Shown here: positions 51,039-62,700 of the stretch, in pieces
Position numbering within the stretch: the first letter of the stretch is position 1
Layout of the letters: every line of letters begins with the position of its first letter
NCBI GenBank assembly: GCA_913058345.1
Contig: CAJXQR010000001.1
Span: 310,001-374,000 of the forward strand
DNA from: an uncultured Gammaproteobacteria bacterium
GTDB lineage: Bacteria > Pseudomonadota > Gammaproteobacteria > Pseudomonadales > Porticoccaceae
Length of the DNA stretch: 64,000 bases
Reading direction: 5' to 3'
Position numbers and translations under genes: made by a program
The notes under the pieces: generated by a model
Seen by the model: only the letters and a program-made list of their open reading frames with translations
Database searches by the model: none
Told to the model about the DNA's origin: nothing

Positions 51039-52211
51039 CTATTCATTGAAGTGTAAGTCGGCCATGCTCACCACTTCCTGGTCGACAAATTTCTTAGTCG
51101 AACGCAACAGCGGTAAAAGAAACGTATTCGTATAGATGCAATGAACAGCCCCAGGGTCAATTTGACGGTGTTTCTCTGAGGCCTCAGCGCTGTGGCAAAG
51201 GCCTCTCGAATGGTAACTCAACATGGCTTTATAACCGGGCTGCCAAGCCGTAATGTTCGCAAAACTCTGGGTCAGCGCAGCCAGTATCGCCATACCTGAA
51301 AAATCGAGATCGCCCCAAAAGTAGCAGGGAATGTACAGGCTCCCCTCGTTGAACCACCACTGCTGGAAGGTCTGAAATTGCTCATCATTATAAGGCTGTA
51401 CATGACTAAACTGTGTTGCCCCCCGTTGACGAATACGATGAGAGGCACCGCGAAAGCCCGCACTATTAACCAGCGTCGTATTACTACAAAGAGAGCCACA
51501 ACACTGGAGCGCCAGCAATTGTAAAAACGTATCCTGGTTCTCTATAAACAAGACCTGCTCAGTTGTCTCGGCCATGGCAATATGAATCAACAGGGGCCGA
51601 GTGATTAAATGCGTAGCAGCAGTGGGTAATAAACGACGCACAAGATCTTCCCGTGAATCGAGAAATTTAGAATCGGCCCAAAAGCATTTGGCCGACAAAG
51701 TCCGCAAAGTCATGGGCTCATGTAATATCTTTGCCGCCTGGGCAAAGCCGTCGACGACTTGTTCAGCTGTTTGCCCCTGTCGGCGAATTGGCTTGGCCAG
51801 CAAGGCAGCACCATCGGCCATAAAATACGGTGCGTTGCGCTCCACTGCCCTGTTCCAACTGACAGTGTAGGGTTCCATTCGTGGGCGATTCAACCAATCG
51901 CGTAGCAGAGATTCCGCATCGGGCTGGAGCACTAAACGGGCTTTTTCATAGACTTCGACACCCGGTCGTGCTCGTGCCAGGTCAATCAAAAAAATCCCGT
52001 ATTTATCAGCGAGATCGACAATTAAACTCCAGTAATAGTCGGTATTCCCGCTACTGTAATCAAAGAGTGCCGGCAAGGTTTTATTATTTACTCGCAAAGG
52101 CCGCGCGCGCCCCTTGTCGATATGGTTAAGTAGTGTATTCAACAAAACCGACACGAAGGGGTCATGTAAATAGGCAGGTGGGGGTCTTAAATCTGGCTCA
52201 GACATTGTCAT
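51039..52211 (-). CDS. jetD: Wadjet nuclease subunit JetD (DUF3322/DUF2220)
   Basis: JetD is the Toprim-like nuclease that cleaves plasmid DNA held by the JetABC condensin-like complex. The 390-residue length is normal. The DUF2220 Toprim core is visible in YFWGDLDFSGMAILAAL (DxD metal site), preceded by TLRTLSAKCFWADSKFLDSRED and by HIAMAETTEQVLFIENQDTFLQL with the conserved Glu. The N-terminal part is a helical DUF3322-type domain. It is last in the operon, 43 bp after jetC. ATG 52211 or 52205 may be the start. Confidence 0.9.
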   Translation of the reverse strand: MTMSEPDLRPPPAYLHDPFVSVLLNTLLNHIDKGRARPLRVNNKTLPALFDYSSGNTDYYWSLIVDLADKYGIFLIDLARARPGVEVYEKARLVLQPDAESLLRDWLNRPRMEPYTVSWNRAVERNAPYFMADGAALLAKPIRRQGQTAEQVVDGFAQAAKILHEPMTLRTLSAKCFWADSKFLDSREDLVRRLLPTAATHLITRPLLIHIAMAETTEQVLFIENQDTFLQLLALQCCGSLCSNTTLVNSAGFRGASHRIRQRGATQFSHVQPYNDEQFQTFQQWWFNEGSLYIPCYFWGDLDFSGMAILAALTQSFANITAWQPGYKAMLSYHSRGLCHSAEASEKHRQIDPGAVHCIYTNTFLLPLLRSTKKFVDQEVVSMADLHFNE

Positions 52212-52254
52212 TGCCAGGCACGAAAAATAACGGCTCCTTATTAGTCCTCACCAT

Positions 52255-55200
52255 CTATAAATCTTCCATAAAATCCAGCATGGCCTGGTTGCGAATGGTT
52301 TTTCGATGGCGCGCCCATAGGGCCTTGATTTTTTCCTGATTACAGACTTTTCGGTCAACCAGCACCTGTGTATCTAACTCACCCACTTTTTCGGTCGCCG
52401 GGCATTTGCTGAACACCACCTGGTTGGAAATTAAATCTAAAAATGGCCCCGACTTGCTGGTGGGCATAATAAAAATTAACTGAAGACCCAGGGCCTCAGT
52501 GAGATAATTAATGACCTCGCGAGACCGCGCTTCATCCATTTTCGAAAAGGCTTCGTCGACTAATACCATGCGACAATGTGAATTTCCTTCATTAAAACGA
52601 AAGGCCGAGGTTACCGCTGCAGAGCGGATAATATAGGCCGGAGTTTCTAACTGCCCACCTGAGCCGGTACCGTATTGACTGAGAGCAATGGGTTCTTTAT
52701 TTTCCGGTTTTTTATATATTTCGTAACGGCGGTAAAGGCGATAGTCACTGATACGGCGTAATTCGCGGAGCGCCGCCTGCTCATCTTTGTCGAGCAGCAT
52801 AGCGACGAGCTTGTCTCTAACCTGACAAGAGTGTGGGTTCAAGTCAGCATCAAACAGTGAATTACCGTCGCCAAGGTTGGGCAATTTAACCACCTCTTTA
52901 AAAAAGCGCCAATACTCTTTAAATTCAGGCACCCATTCCCAGGCGAAATAAAAGCGTTCGCGATCAGAACCAAAGACGTGGTGGTCGAGTTCTTTATTGA
53001 GGTCTTCTAAAATGTGTTTGCCATCGTTGATCGACTGATAAATAGAGTGGCAAAGGTTGCTAACAAAAGCAGTATTGAAGCTATCGCGCAATGTGCCCAG
53101 CTTTTCCGCTTTATCCACCAATACATTATTTTTTAAGGCATTGTGCACAGTCTGTATTCCAAGCGCTATTTTTACAGCACCTTGGAAGTATTCGGCATCG
53201 TGTTGTTCACCATGGCCAAGGGTATAAATAATAGTATGGGCCAAGGAGGCCATTTGATTGTGCTGCATAATAGTTTGGTACAGCGCTCTTTCATGCTGCT
53301 CTAAGAGCTTAAAATATGCCGTGTTTTCCTCTGCGAAACTAAAGTCACCTTTGCCAGAACGGGCCTTTTCTTCGGCTTCTTTCAGGGCTTCGTCGCTATC
53401 AAAATCGGGATAAACGCTGGCGATACTCGTTACACTCGCTTCACAGGCATCTCGGGCCTCTTGTAGTGTTTCCTGTTCGGCCACTATTCTGGCAATTAAA
53501 GCCGAAAAACTATTCTTTTTTTCGTTTAAAGCCCCCAGGTTTTTACTAAAGTCATTGCCACTCCTTTCAAGCTCATCAAGGTCTAACTGTAGGGCTTGCA
53601 TCCGTGCTTCAAGCTCTTCAAAATCGCTTAAATCAAGATTTTGCAATTGCTCTTCACTGTGTTGTCGAGCGCGATAAAGCGCCAACATGTCTGTTAGCAA
53701 CTCACTGCACTGCACTGCTTTGATACTTTCTATTAACTCGTAGACGCGCGCCGACTGACGATATTCATCCTCTTGCTGTTGACACTGCTGGTGTAGATCG
53801 TTGGCTTCTTGTCGTTTGGCCTCTAACGCTCGCTGGCGTGCGCCCTGGCCAAATACCAGGTCTGTGTCATTAAGGTCGCAGCGGAACATGGCGTAGTTAC
53901 CAGAACCCAAACCAGCACTGGTGACACCACGCCGAGTTCGGCGTAAGCCCTCTTCGTCTTTCACTCGCCGTACAGAACCATAGGAGGCCTGTAAATAATA
54001 TTGGACGATCTTGTGCTCAAAATTCATAAGCTCAACAATTGAATCTTGCGCCAATACAATTTTCGCCGCGTCTCGCTGAGCTTTTTCACCCTGAATAACA
54101 CGGGCGTTATTGCGACCACCCTTCATGCTACGCACCACGCGAATGGCCTCGGCCTCGTACTCGGGTTCAACAATAATGGCAAAGCGCGCGCCACCCATAT
54201 AACCCTCAATAGCCATTTGCCATTTCGGGTCAGTAATTTCTACAAAGTCGCAAAGCACAGCGGCCTGTGCCTGGGGGCACTGCATATTGATCGTATTCAG
54301 GGCCGCCTCGACGTGGGGCGGGTAATTGATTTTATTGTGTTCAAGGCGCTTAATTTCCAGGAGCTTGCGCTCATAGCGCTCTTTACTTTGGCTCCACTGG
54401 CGCTGCCTTTCGTTGCTCAGCGCTAGCACCTGGTCGCGAATGCTGCACGAACCCTCACTGTACTCAGCGCTGTGTAGAGCCCTGGCTACATCACTATGGT
54501 GGCGATCAAGTTGTTTGACTTGTTCTAGCTTGTGCTCCAACGCACCAATACCGACCCAGTCTTTAGTCATCAATTGGGGCATGTCTAAGCCAGAGTCCTC
54601 AGGGCCTTTTAATAAGTTTGCGATCAAGAGTCGCAACGCTTTGCTCTCGAGCGCCGCAACCTCTACGCCAAGGGAACTCGTTGTTATATCTTGCTGTAGT
54701 TGCCGAATCGCCTGATGGTTTTTGGCAAATTGCGGCTCTTGCTCAAGTAATGATTTGGCACTGTTAACAAGACTCTGCTCACAGCTTTCAAGGTCTTGTT
54801 GAAGCTGGTCTTTGTCGCGCAGTGCGCTGATACCCTGGCGCTGGGCCTTAAGATCGACCAATTGATTATTGGCCGCGCGCTTCAGGTCAACATTGTCCTG
54901 TATTTGTTGCTCAGTTTGCGCAATGGCCATGACATTAGCGCGCTGCTGCTCTTTGATCGCCAGATAGTCCTGCTGCTTCACCCACACCTGGCGACTAAGC
55001 TCGCAGAACTGTCCAACACAGTGACCAAGCCAGTTATCAATATAAGCCTGCGCATGGTGCTGGGCTAAATCGAGGTTTTCAAGCACCTGCTTGATAGCCT
55101 GCGTTTCCTCGTCCATGCTGTGAATGGTTTTCATCAATTCAGAGACTTGACGAATATCTTCACTTAAATCTTTGGGTTCAAGAATTTCTCGCTCGACAAA

Positions 55201-55893
55201 AGCACTAATACTTTTTACCGGTTTATAGGCCATAAAATTCGCAAAGGTACGTGCAGCGTGCTTGGCTTCTCGGTCTGATATGGCACCCGGCAAACCACGG
55301 AAAGCACCGTAGAGGCGGCGCAAATACGGCCCTTTTTTATCGTAGATTTCTACCGCATCACTACCGAACTGGCGCTTAAGGCGGTGGGCAATTTCTGGCA
55401 GCGGGACGATGGTTTGACCCGCCGGGTCCTCTCGAAGAAAATCCTGCAAACACAACTGCTGGTTGGGAATAATTAAAAACAGCAACTCGTCCTGCCGTGC
55501 CTGGCGACTAGTGGCGGCGCTATCTAAATGGGCACGCACACACATCACTGCAGTAAATACTTCTCCCGCCTCGCCCTCAGTGGGGTGAAATATGCCAGCC
55601 ACATAACCATCACAAGCCTGGGGGCGAGCGTAACTGCCATCGTCACAACCCAGGACATAGGAGGCCAGAGTGCGCACTTGCTTGCCCCCACGCCCTCTCT
55701 GGGTCGTTTCATCCTGCCCAGGGTTATAGGTAAATAAATTTTCGTGAGCCGCTGTCATTAACGACTGGAGTCCATCGGCAGCCGTCGTCTTGCCCGAACC
55801 ATTGCCTCCCGATAATAAATTAATTGGGCCAAAATCAAATTCAAGGGGAGGAATATTGCCCCAATTGAGATAGATAACACGCTTACAGAACAT
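52255..55893 (-). CDS. jetC: Wadjet SMC-like ATPase JetC
   Basis: The 1212-residue protein is a MukB/SMC-like motor. Walker [18 protein letters not shown] lies at about residues 30-47; long coiled-coil regions follow (about 270-480 and 640-850) with a hinge-like globular centre near residues 520-620 ([22 protein letters not shown]). The C-terminal head has the ABC signature [12 protein letters not shown] and Walker [16 protein letters not shown]. Wadjet complexes extrude DNA loops and detect small circular DNA. The gene overlaps jetB by 11 bp. Both head halves look intact, so an active ATPase is expected. Confidence 0.94.
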   Translation of the reverse strand: MFCKRVIYLNWGNIPPLEFDFGPINLLSGGNGSGKTTAADGLQSLMTAAHENLFTYNPGQDETTQRGRGGKQVRTLASYVLGCDDGSYARPQACDGYVAGIFHPTEGEAGEVFTAVMCVRAHLDSAATSRQARQDELLFLIIPNQQLCLQDFLREDPAGQTIVPLPEIAHRLKRQFGSDAVEIYDKKGPYLRRLYGAFRGLPGAISDREAKHAARTFANFMAYKPVKSISAFVEREILEPKDLSEDIRQVSELMKTIHSMDEETQAIKQVLENLDLAQHHAQAYIDNWLGHCVGQFCELSRQVWVKQQDYLAIKEQQRANVMAIAQTEQQIQDNVDLKRAANNQLVDLKAQRQGISALRDKDQLQQDLESCEQSLVNSAKSLLEQEPQFAKNHQAIRQLQQDITTSSLGVEVAALESKALRLLIANLLKGPEDSGLDMPQLMTKDWVGIGALEHKLEQVKQLDRHHSDVARALHSAEYSEGSCSIRDQVLALSNERQRQWSQSKERYERKLLEIKRLEHNKINYPPHVEAALNTINMQCPQAQAAVLCDFVEITDPKWQMAIEGYMGGARFAIIVEPEYEAEAIRVVRSMKGGRNNARVIQGEKAQRDAAKIVLAQDSIVELMNFEHKIVQYYLQASYGSVRRVKDEEGLRRTRRGVTSAGLGSGNYAMFRCDLNDTDLVFGQGARQRALEAKRQEANDLHQQCQQQEDEYRQSARVYELIESIKAVQCSELLTDMLALYRARQHSEEQLQNLDLSDFEELEARMQALQLDLDELERSGNDFSKNLGALNEKKNSFSALIARIVAEQETLQEARDACEASVTSIASVYPDFDSDEALKEAEEKARSGKGDFSFAEENTAYFKLLEQHERALYQTIMQHNQMASLAHTIIYTLGHGEQHDAEYFQGAVKIALGIQTVHNALKNNVLVDKAEKLGTLRDSFNTAFVSNLCHSIYQSINDGKHILEDLNKELDHHVFGSDRERFYFAWEWVPEFKEYWRFFKEVVKLPNLGDGNSLFDADLNPHSCQVRDKLVAMLLDKDEQAALRELRRISDYRLYRRYEIYKKPENKEPIALSQYGTGSGGQLETPAYIIRSAAVTSAFRFNEGNSHCRMVLVDEAFSKMDEARSREVINYLTEALGLQLIFIMPTSKSGPFLDLISNQVVFSKCPATEKVGELDTQVLVDRKVCNQEKIKALWARHRKTIRNQAMLDFMEDL

Positions 55894-56602
55894 CGTTATC
55901 GCCCTCGTTATTGCTCTCTATGTTTTTCTCCGATTGCGCAGGCGTGTAAGCGTCACTGGCATTTAGCTCTACACTTTCTGAGGCTGTCAAATTAGCCAGC
56001 ACTTCGTCGTTGACGAATCGGGTAATTGAGGGATGAATACTGATCCAGCCCTCGGCGAAATCTAACTCTTGCTCGGTGTCATAGCGGATTAAACGTAATT
56101 GTCGCAGCCGTTTGAAAAGGCTTTTTCTATCACTCGCCGTATCGGGCAGCGGCCGTTTTAATAAGTTTTTGTAGGCAATGGCCAAGCCTTCTAACGCCAA
56201 CATAACGCAACCTTTATCGTCCACCTGAGCATCGCGCAGGGCTTTTTCATATTCGACCCGCAAAACCAATATTAAAGCCACCTCTTGTTGGCTGGGGCGT
56301 TGACGGAAGCCGCTGTTAAAAGCGCTATGGTCATCGTCATTCATACCTGGCGCAACGGCACCGGGTGGAAAAATGCGCACGAAAGAAAAACGACTGTCGT
56401 GTTGAATGCGTATTTTTATAACCTCTAAATAATCTTCGACCAGCTCACTGCACTGTAGATAACGGTCGTAAAGTAAACTTTCAATTTGGCTTTCATCGCG
56501 ACACAGCACACCGTAATCGAGCAGGCGAATCAATAATTGCGAAAACTCGTCAGCGCTAATACCCAGCTCGCTGAGCCCTTCTTCAATTTTTTCTGTAAAC
56601 AT
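55883..56602 (-). CDS. jetB: Wadjet KITE-like subunit JetB (DUF4194, MukE-like)
   Basis: The 239-residue protein matches DUF4194 proteins: LLRLLDYG-type helix ([15 protein letters not shown]), [16 protein letters not shown], then [29 protein letters not shown] and a winged-helix region with [15 protein letters not shown]. In Wadjet, JetB corresponds to MukE/ScpB and binds the kleisin JetA. The acidic C-terminal tail is low-complexity. It overlaps jetC by 11 bp, implying coupled translation, and follows jetA after a gap of 143 bp. Confidence 0.9.
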   Translation of the reverse strand: MFTEKIEEGLSELGISADEFSQLLIRLLDYGVLCRDESQIESLLYDRYLQCSELVEDYLEVIKIRIQHDSRFSFVRIFPPGAVAPGMNDDDHSAFNSGFRQRPSQQEVALILVLRVEYEKALRDAQVDDKGCVMLALEGLAIAYKNLLKRPLPDTASDRKSLFKRLRQLRLIRYDTEQELDFAEGWISIHPSITRFVNDEVLANLTASESVELNASDAYTPAQSEKNIESNNEGDNDVL

Positions 56603-56745
56603 AAATAACGCAACCTAAACCCTGTCGATGGGACGTTCTAAACGCGAATGGTGTTTTGATGGCAGCAAGCTAGCCCCGTAAATTGGCTCCTCACACACTG
56701 AGCCCAGTTTTCACTTAAGGGGTTCGCCTTAACCGGTTCTTTTAC

Positions 56746-58233
56746 TTATGAGACGAACTCACTTTGGGTGTCATCGCCTGTGCTGTTGGGCAACAGCTCG
56801 ATCGTAAACTCATCGTAATTGGCATAATACTCACTGTCTGTCACCTGCCGCCCCGTGGCCTCGACCCTGAATACCAGCTCAGAACTGAGGTTATTAAGTG
56901 CCCCGACTTCAATAACATGGGCCATGGCCAACAGCTCTTCAGCATTATCAATCGTCAGAGCTCGTGTCGAAATACGCTGCCCACCGCGCAGGGCGTGCAG
57001 CACATAGCGTTTTAGTTGACTGTTATTGACCATAAAAGCCTGGTCCAGCAATTGCCGAATCATCAATTCTCGCTGTGCCTCCTTATCGACGACTGGCGCA
57101 GTCGTCAGCACATTGTCAACCCATAGGCGAGACGGACGTTCCTGTAATTTAATGTGTTGGGGGTCGACCAAATTGATTTTTAGACTGGCCATCGCGTCAG
57201 CAGCGCCCTCCAGACGCTCGCCGAACTGCTCGTCATTAAGGTCGGACAGTTCGGCACATAGCGCCAACAGGTCATTGTTGTGACGACTGTTTATATAACT
57301 GAGTTGGCGAATAATAATATCGGCGCGCCGGGTAAAGCTGTGTAGAGCACTGCGTAAAGCGGGCAGCATAATCTCGGCTGCATTGCGCATACGCTGTTCG
57401 ATAGTATCGAGAATAAACCACAAATAGGACTGCTCATCAGCACAGAGGTCCGGCACGGTACGCCGTAAACTACGCTCGATCTCTTGCTTGAACGCCCGGG
57501 GTTTGCGACGAATTCTCGCCACCGCACGACTTATATCTTCACGATGTTTTTCTACGCTATCGGCCGACAGACGCACGGCGATGTCGGGCTGGAAGCGTTT
57601 TTCCATAAAGTCAAAAAACTGCTCGGCTGCCTGCTGTGCTAATTGCTGCGACTCGACCTCCCGGATCAATTCGCGTTTGCGCTCGTCGAGCTCGGCAATC
57701 ACATCAGTGAAATCGGTAATAATACGCTCGGAATATTCGTAGGCATCGAGTAGGTCATAAACCTCCCCTCGATTGAGCAGAGCCTCGAGCGCATTCAAGG
57801 TATTGCGGGTGTTTCGGTGTCGAGTACGAATTTGCCGCGTGTCGGCCTCAAGCAGTGCCAGGGCAAAGACTCGCCCCAGCCGTGTAAAAGGGAAACTTGA
57901 ATGCAAGGTGGCGGTATCGACCTGGCGTTCCAGCCACCCTCCTTCGAGTAATTGTTTAAGCACCCAGCTAGCTTGTTCACGGTGGTTTTTAAAGCGCGGT
58001 TCGACATCGTCACCCTTAACGTCAGCAAGTTCATCATCAAGCACCTCAAACTGGGGTCTGGCCAAAGCTTCAGTCAAAATTTCCAGGAGCTGTTCGCGAT
58101 TCAAGGCCTGGCCGTAGTCGGCCATTGAACTGTATTGGCGCTGATAGAGCAGGCACACACACTGCACAACTTGCTCGCGGTATTTACCGGTTAGGGGTTT
58201 AAAGAAGTGTCGGCGTGGCGCACTGAAAAACAT
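56746..58233 (-). CDS. jetA: Wadjet kleisin-like subunit JetA (DUF5716, MukF-like)
   Basis: The 495-residue protein starts MFFSAPRRHFFKPLTGKYRE, the N-terminal signature of type I JetA proteins. A winged helix (WVLKQLLEGGWLERQVD, then FPFTRLGRVFALALLE) and an all-helical middle region with ELDERKRELIREVESQQLAQQ follow, like MukF. The ATG at 58233 is chosen because the frame upstream opens only with a TTG (58299) and no ribosome site. No strong SD is seen at either. JetA bridges the JetC heads. It is first in the operon and divergent from a NUDIX gene. Confidence 0.9.
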   Translation of the reverse strand: MFFSAPRRHFFKPLTGKYREQVVQCVCLLYQRQYSSMADYGQALNREQLLEILTEALARPQFEVLDDELADVKGDDVEPRFKNHREQASWVLKQLLEGGWLERQVDTATLHSSFPFTRLGRVFALALLEADTRQIRTRHRNTRNTLNALEALLNRGEVYDLLDAYEYSERIITDFTDVIAELDERKRELIREVESQQLAQQAAEQFFDFMEKRFQPDIAVRLSADSVEKHREDISRAVARIRRKPRAFKQEIERSLRRTVPDLCADEQSYLWFILDTIEQRMRNAAEIMLPALRSALHSFTRRADIIIRQLSYINSRHNNDLLALCAELSDLNDEQFGERLEGAADAMASLKINLVDPQHIKLQERPSRLWVDNVLTTAPVVDKEAQRELMIRQLLDQAFMVNNSQLKRYVLHALRGGQRISTRALTIDNAEELLAMAHVIEVGALNNLSSELVFRVEATGRQVTDSEYYANYDEFTIELLPNSTGDDTQSEFVS

Positions 58234-58490
58234 AGGGGTATTATCGCGAAACGGATTAAAGCTGACTAAAAAGACTCTACGAGCCACTCGGGATGACAAT
58301 CAGCCGCGTACTCTAGCCTAAAACCAGTTGTCTGGGTATCAACAAGCGTGCAACAAATCCATGAACCCTACATTCTTTAAATGCAAACCACGACAGACCT
58401 ATCATCGCTGGCCTTATGCTTTATATTCACGCTGCGTTACACTGACTGCCATGGAACCGATACAGGAAACCGCTCCCAGCGGACATAATA

Positions 58491-59252
58491 ATGATGAACA
58501 ACTCCAACGAAACACCTGACAAGCACGCCAGTGACCCCTACGCCGATCTCATCAAGCCCAGCGATAAACCTATTACAGAAGGGGCTATTCCCGCCGCCAC
58601 CGTGGTTTTATTACGTGATAGTGACGCCGGCATAGAAACGTTGATGCTGCGTAAAAACAAAGATATCCACTTCGGAAACATGTGGGTCTTTCCCGGTGGG
58701 CGCATTGATCCCGACGACTACCCTGCCAATGGTGATAAAACCGAAGCAGCTCGTTTTGCTGCCGCGCGTGAGACACACGAAGAAGCGGGTATTCACACAG
58801 ATCCAGAGGACTTTATCTGGTTCTCTCGTTGGACGCCGCCGCCCCTCACACCGAAACGTTTTACCACCTGGTTTTTTGCTGCTCGTGTGCCGGAACACAA
58901 AGAAATCCTCATTGATGGCGGGGAAATTCACGACCACCAGTGGATTAAGCCGCAAGATGCCCTTGCAGGTCATCGAGAAGGCACCCTCAACTTTGTACCT
59001 CCCACTTGGGTTACCCTGCATTATCTGGCGAAATATGCTGCCGTCGATGAGCTACTCAAAGCATTTGCATCACGCTCACCTAAAATCTACGAAACCCACC
59101 TTAGTCAAACGGAAGATGGCGAGAGGGTCGCTCTTTGGCACGGGGACGCCGGCTATGAAGCCTGGGATGCTAAAGTTGAAGGCGACCGACACCGGCTGAC
59201 CATGGGGAGAGAGGGTTTTATTTTTGAAAATTCTTTTAAGGGTTATCGGTGA
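58491..59252 (+). CDS. NUDIX hydrolase (NUDT19/acyl-CoA diphosphatase-like)
   Basis: The 253-residue protein shows a NUDIX box from GGRIDPDD to AARETHEEAGI with the REx2EE core, preceded by TVVLLRDSDAGIETLMLRKNKDIHFGNMWVFPGG. The insertion between the Gly-Gly and the RExxEE, and the WTPPPLTPKRFTTWFF segment after it, are typical of the larger NUDT7/19-type enzymes that cut CoA or related nucleotides. Exact substrate unknown. The frame has two ATGs in a row (58491, 58494). It lies divergent from jetA and upstream of dnaE with a 458-bp gap. Confidence 0.88.
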   Translation: MMNNSNETPDKHASDPYADLIKPSDKPITEGAIPAATVVLLRDSDAGIETLMLRKNKDIHFGNMWVFPGGRIDPDDYPANGDKTEAARFAAARETHEEAGIHTDPEDFIWFSRWTPPPLTPKRFTTWFFAARVPEHKEILIDGGEIHDHQWIKPQDALAGHREGTLNFVPPTWVTLHYLAKYAAVDELLKAFASRSPKIYETHLSQTEDGERVALWHGDAGYEAWDAKVEGDRHRLTMGREGFIFENSFKGYR

Positions 59253-59328
59253 CATTCACTGCATTTATCTCAGTATATTCTTTACATTTTAGCCTCGGGA
59301 AAGCACCGTGAAGGAGACGGCTACTTAA

Positions 59329-59573
59329 ATGAAAACGCCTAAGCCCGAAGTTTCCCTAACTAATGAGGCCGCTGGGGTAAAAGCAGTATTGGCTTAGTTC
59401 TACAACCCTCAGCACTCATCCTTCTGTTAGCAAGTTGTCAAAATGCGATTCTGACCAGTCAACCCAATGCAGTTTCTCTCTTACGCGGCTTACAGGATTA
59501 CCTGTGGGACTCTGGGCATCACTGGCGATGCCCAGCTTCTGCCTGTGCTAGGAGCGAGTTAAACCCGACATAA
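59329..59573 (+). pseudogene. Possible frameshifted small lipoprotein gene
   Basis: An ATG at 59329 has GAAGGAGA 10 bases upstream and opens a 22-codon frame (MKTPKPEVSLTNEAAG...). In the -1 frame, open from 59367 to a TAA at 59573, the sequence gives a hydrophobic segment and a good lipobox, LVLQPSALILLLASCQNAI (Cys codon at 59436). Joining them by one frameshift would give a lipoprotein of about 80 residues. It could equally be chance. The rest of the 458-bp gap between NUDIX and dnaE shows nothing more. Confidence 0.3.
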
Positions 59574-59710
59574 TACTTTTAAGATTCGCCCTGGGTGAGC
59601 GCTTAAAAACACCTTCAAGCGACCCTGGGGAGCTGCTAAAATCGCCCACCCCTTCCAGCCATTCTGTGGGCCTTAAAAAATCCGGCTCGCTACGATAATC
59701 AGGTTTCCCT

Positions 59711-62700
59711 ATGTCAGAGCAGGCTCCAGCACCCGTCCCCCAACAAGCCCCTGCTTTCATCCATCTACACCTGCACAGTGAGTTCTCCATTGCCGATAGC
59801 ACCATTGGCATCAAACCTTTAGTCAGTAAAATTCGCGAGCTCGACATGCCCGCTGTTGCCGTTAGCGATATCTGTAATTTCTTTGCTCTGGTGAAATTTT
59901 ACAAAGCGGCTCAGGGGGCGGGTATTAAACCCATCTGCGGTAGTGACCTGACCATTGCCGGCGATAAAACCGACGACCCTCAAAGCCAAATCACCCTACT
60001 GGTACGAAATCAGACGGGTTACCAAAACCTCACCCAACTGATTTCCCGCGCCTACCTAGAGGGCCAGGTACATGGCCTGCCCTGCATCCGCCGCAGTTGG
60101 CTAAAAGAGCTGGGAGAGGGGTTGATTGCCCTCTGTGGACATAAAAGTGATATCGGGGTGGCTCTGGCTAACAACCGTACGCCCCTGGCCCAACACCTCC
60201 TCAAAGAGTGGATGATAGATTTCCCGGATAGCTTTTATCTCGAACTCGTGCGCTGCCAACGCCCCGGCGAAGAAGATTTTGTGCATAGCGCTGTCCAGTT
60301 GGCACAAACCTCCAACTGCCCGGTTGTGGCTACTAACGATGTGCGCTTTATCCATCAAGAACAATTTGAAGCCCACGAGGCGAGAGTCTGTATCGTCGAG
60401 GGTCGCACCCTGGATGACCCACGCCGCGAGCGCCGTTACAGTGACCAGCAATATCTAAAATCGAGCGAACAAATGCAGGCGCTGTTTGCAGATATTCCCG
60501 AGGCACTGGAAAACTCCGTTGAAATCGCCAAACGCTGCAACCTGAACCTGACACTGGGCAAACCCCAGTTACCGGAATACCCCATTCCCGAGGGAATGAC
60601 GACCGAGTCTTTCTTCCGCAAGTTGTCCGAGGAAGGGCTCGCTAAGCGATTGAAGAGTATTACGCTCAATCCTGAGACGGGCCAAAGCCTTGACGATTAC
60701 CAACAACGCCTCGACTTTGAGCTGACCATTATTAATCAAATGGGCTTCCCTGGTTATTTCCTCATCGTGATGGATTTTATACGCTGGGCCAAAGAACACG
60801 ATATCCCTGTTGGCCCTGGTCGCGGCTCGGGAGCTGGCTCGCTGGTGGCCTACGCTCTGGAAATTACCGACCTCGACCCCCTTGAATACGATCTGCTATT
60901 TGAGCGCTTCCTCAACCCTGAACGGGTCTCCATGCCGGATTTCGATATCGATTTTTGCATGGACAATCGCGACCGGGTCATCTCCTATGTCGCTGAGCGC
61001 TATGGCCGGGACGCCGTATCACAGATCATCACCTTCGGCACCATGGCGGCTAAAGCCGTGGTGCGCGATGTCGCTCGCGCCCAGGGCAAGTCTTACGGAC
61101 TCGCTGACCGCTTATCGAAAATGATTCCCTTTGAAATCGGCATTACACTTCAAAAGGCCTTTGATCAGGAAGAAATACTGCGAGACTTTCTCGAACAGGA
61201 TGAGGAGGCACAAGAGATCTGGGAGATGGCCCTGCAACTCGAAGGCCTAACCCGTAACGTCGGTAAGCACGCTGGCGGTGTTGTCATCGCCCCCACACGG
61301 CTAACCGATTTCGCAGCGCTGTATTGTGATGAAGCCGGAGAAGGCCTGGTCACCCAATACGATAAAGACGATGTTGAGGATGTCGGCCTGGTGAAGTTCG
61401 ACTTTCTCGGTTTACGCACCCTGACGATTATTGACTGGGCTCTGAACAACGCCAACGTCCAGAACGAGCGAAACGGCAAGCCGCCGGTAGTGATAGAAGA
61501 CATTCCTCTCGATGATCCCGGCAGCTACCGGCTCTTGCAGAGCGCCGAAACCACTGCCGTGTTTCAGCTCGAGTCCCGAGGCATGAAAGATTTGATTAAG
61601 CGCCAGCTGCCGAGCCGCTTTGAAGACATTATCGCACTGGTGGCCCTGTTTCGACCCGGACCACTCCAATCGGGGATGGTCGACGACTTTATCAACCGTA
61701 AACACGGTCGCCAGGAAGTGGCCTACCCCCATCCCAAGTACCAGCACCCCGATTTAAAACCGGTGCTCGAACCGACCTACGGTATTATTCTCTATCAAGA
61801 ACAGGTCATGCAGATCGCGCAGGTACTCGGTGGTTACTCACTGGGCGAGGCCGACATGCTACGCCGAGCGATGGGCAAGAAAAAGGCTGAAGAAATGGCT
61901 CGTCAGCGCCAACTTTTTGTCGACGGTGCCGCCAAAAATAATGTCAGTAATGAACTGGCAGAAAATATTTTTGATTTGATGGAGAAGTTTGCCGGCTACG
62001 GCTTTAACAAATCCCACTCCGCCGCCTACGCCCTGCTCGCCTATCAAACCGCCTGGTTAAAGACCCACTACCCGGCCGCCTTTATGGCCGCCGTGCTATC
62101 GGCCGATATGCAAAATACCGACAAGGTCGTGACTCTAATTGATGAGTGCCGAGCGATGGACTTGCTCGTCACCCCGCCCGATGTCAATATCGGCAAATTC
62201 CAGTTTTCAGTTTCCCTCGAGTCCGCCGTGGTCTACGGTCTCGGTGCTATCAAAGGTCTGGGCGAAGGCCCTGTGTCTACTATTATCGCCGCCCGCAGCA
62301 GCGGAGGCCCCTTCAAAGATCTGTTTGATTTCTGCACCCGCGTCGATCCACGCAAAGTCAACAAACGCGCTCTTGAAGCGCTTATTCGCTCCGGAGCACT
62401 GGACAAAATTGGTCCCAATGACGACCCCGGCTACAGCCGGGCGGTAATGCTGGAAGCAATGGAAGAGGCCGTCAAGCTCGCTGACCAGCACAGTAAGAAT
62501 ACCGCTAGCGGTATGGCCGATTTATTCGGTGCCACGCCTGCCGAAAGTGCCCCTGAAATTGGCTATGCCGCCTTCTCACAGGTTCGTCGTTTCCGCCTGC
62601 GCGACCGACTCCAGGGCGAGTGGGACACCCTGGGGCTTTACCTCACCGGGCACCCCATTGAAGAATACGCGGGGGAGCTGAGTAACTTCATTAGCTGTCG

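Noticed and set aside
59548-59847. 99-codon minus-strand frame overlapping the dnaE start
   Set aside because: It covers the N-terminal PHP-coding part of dnaE in antisense and has no recognisable features.
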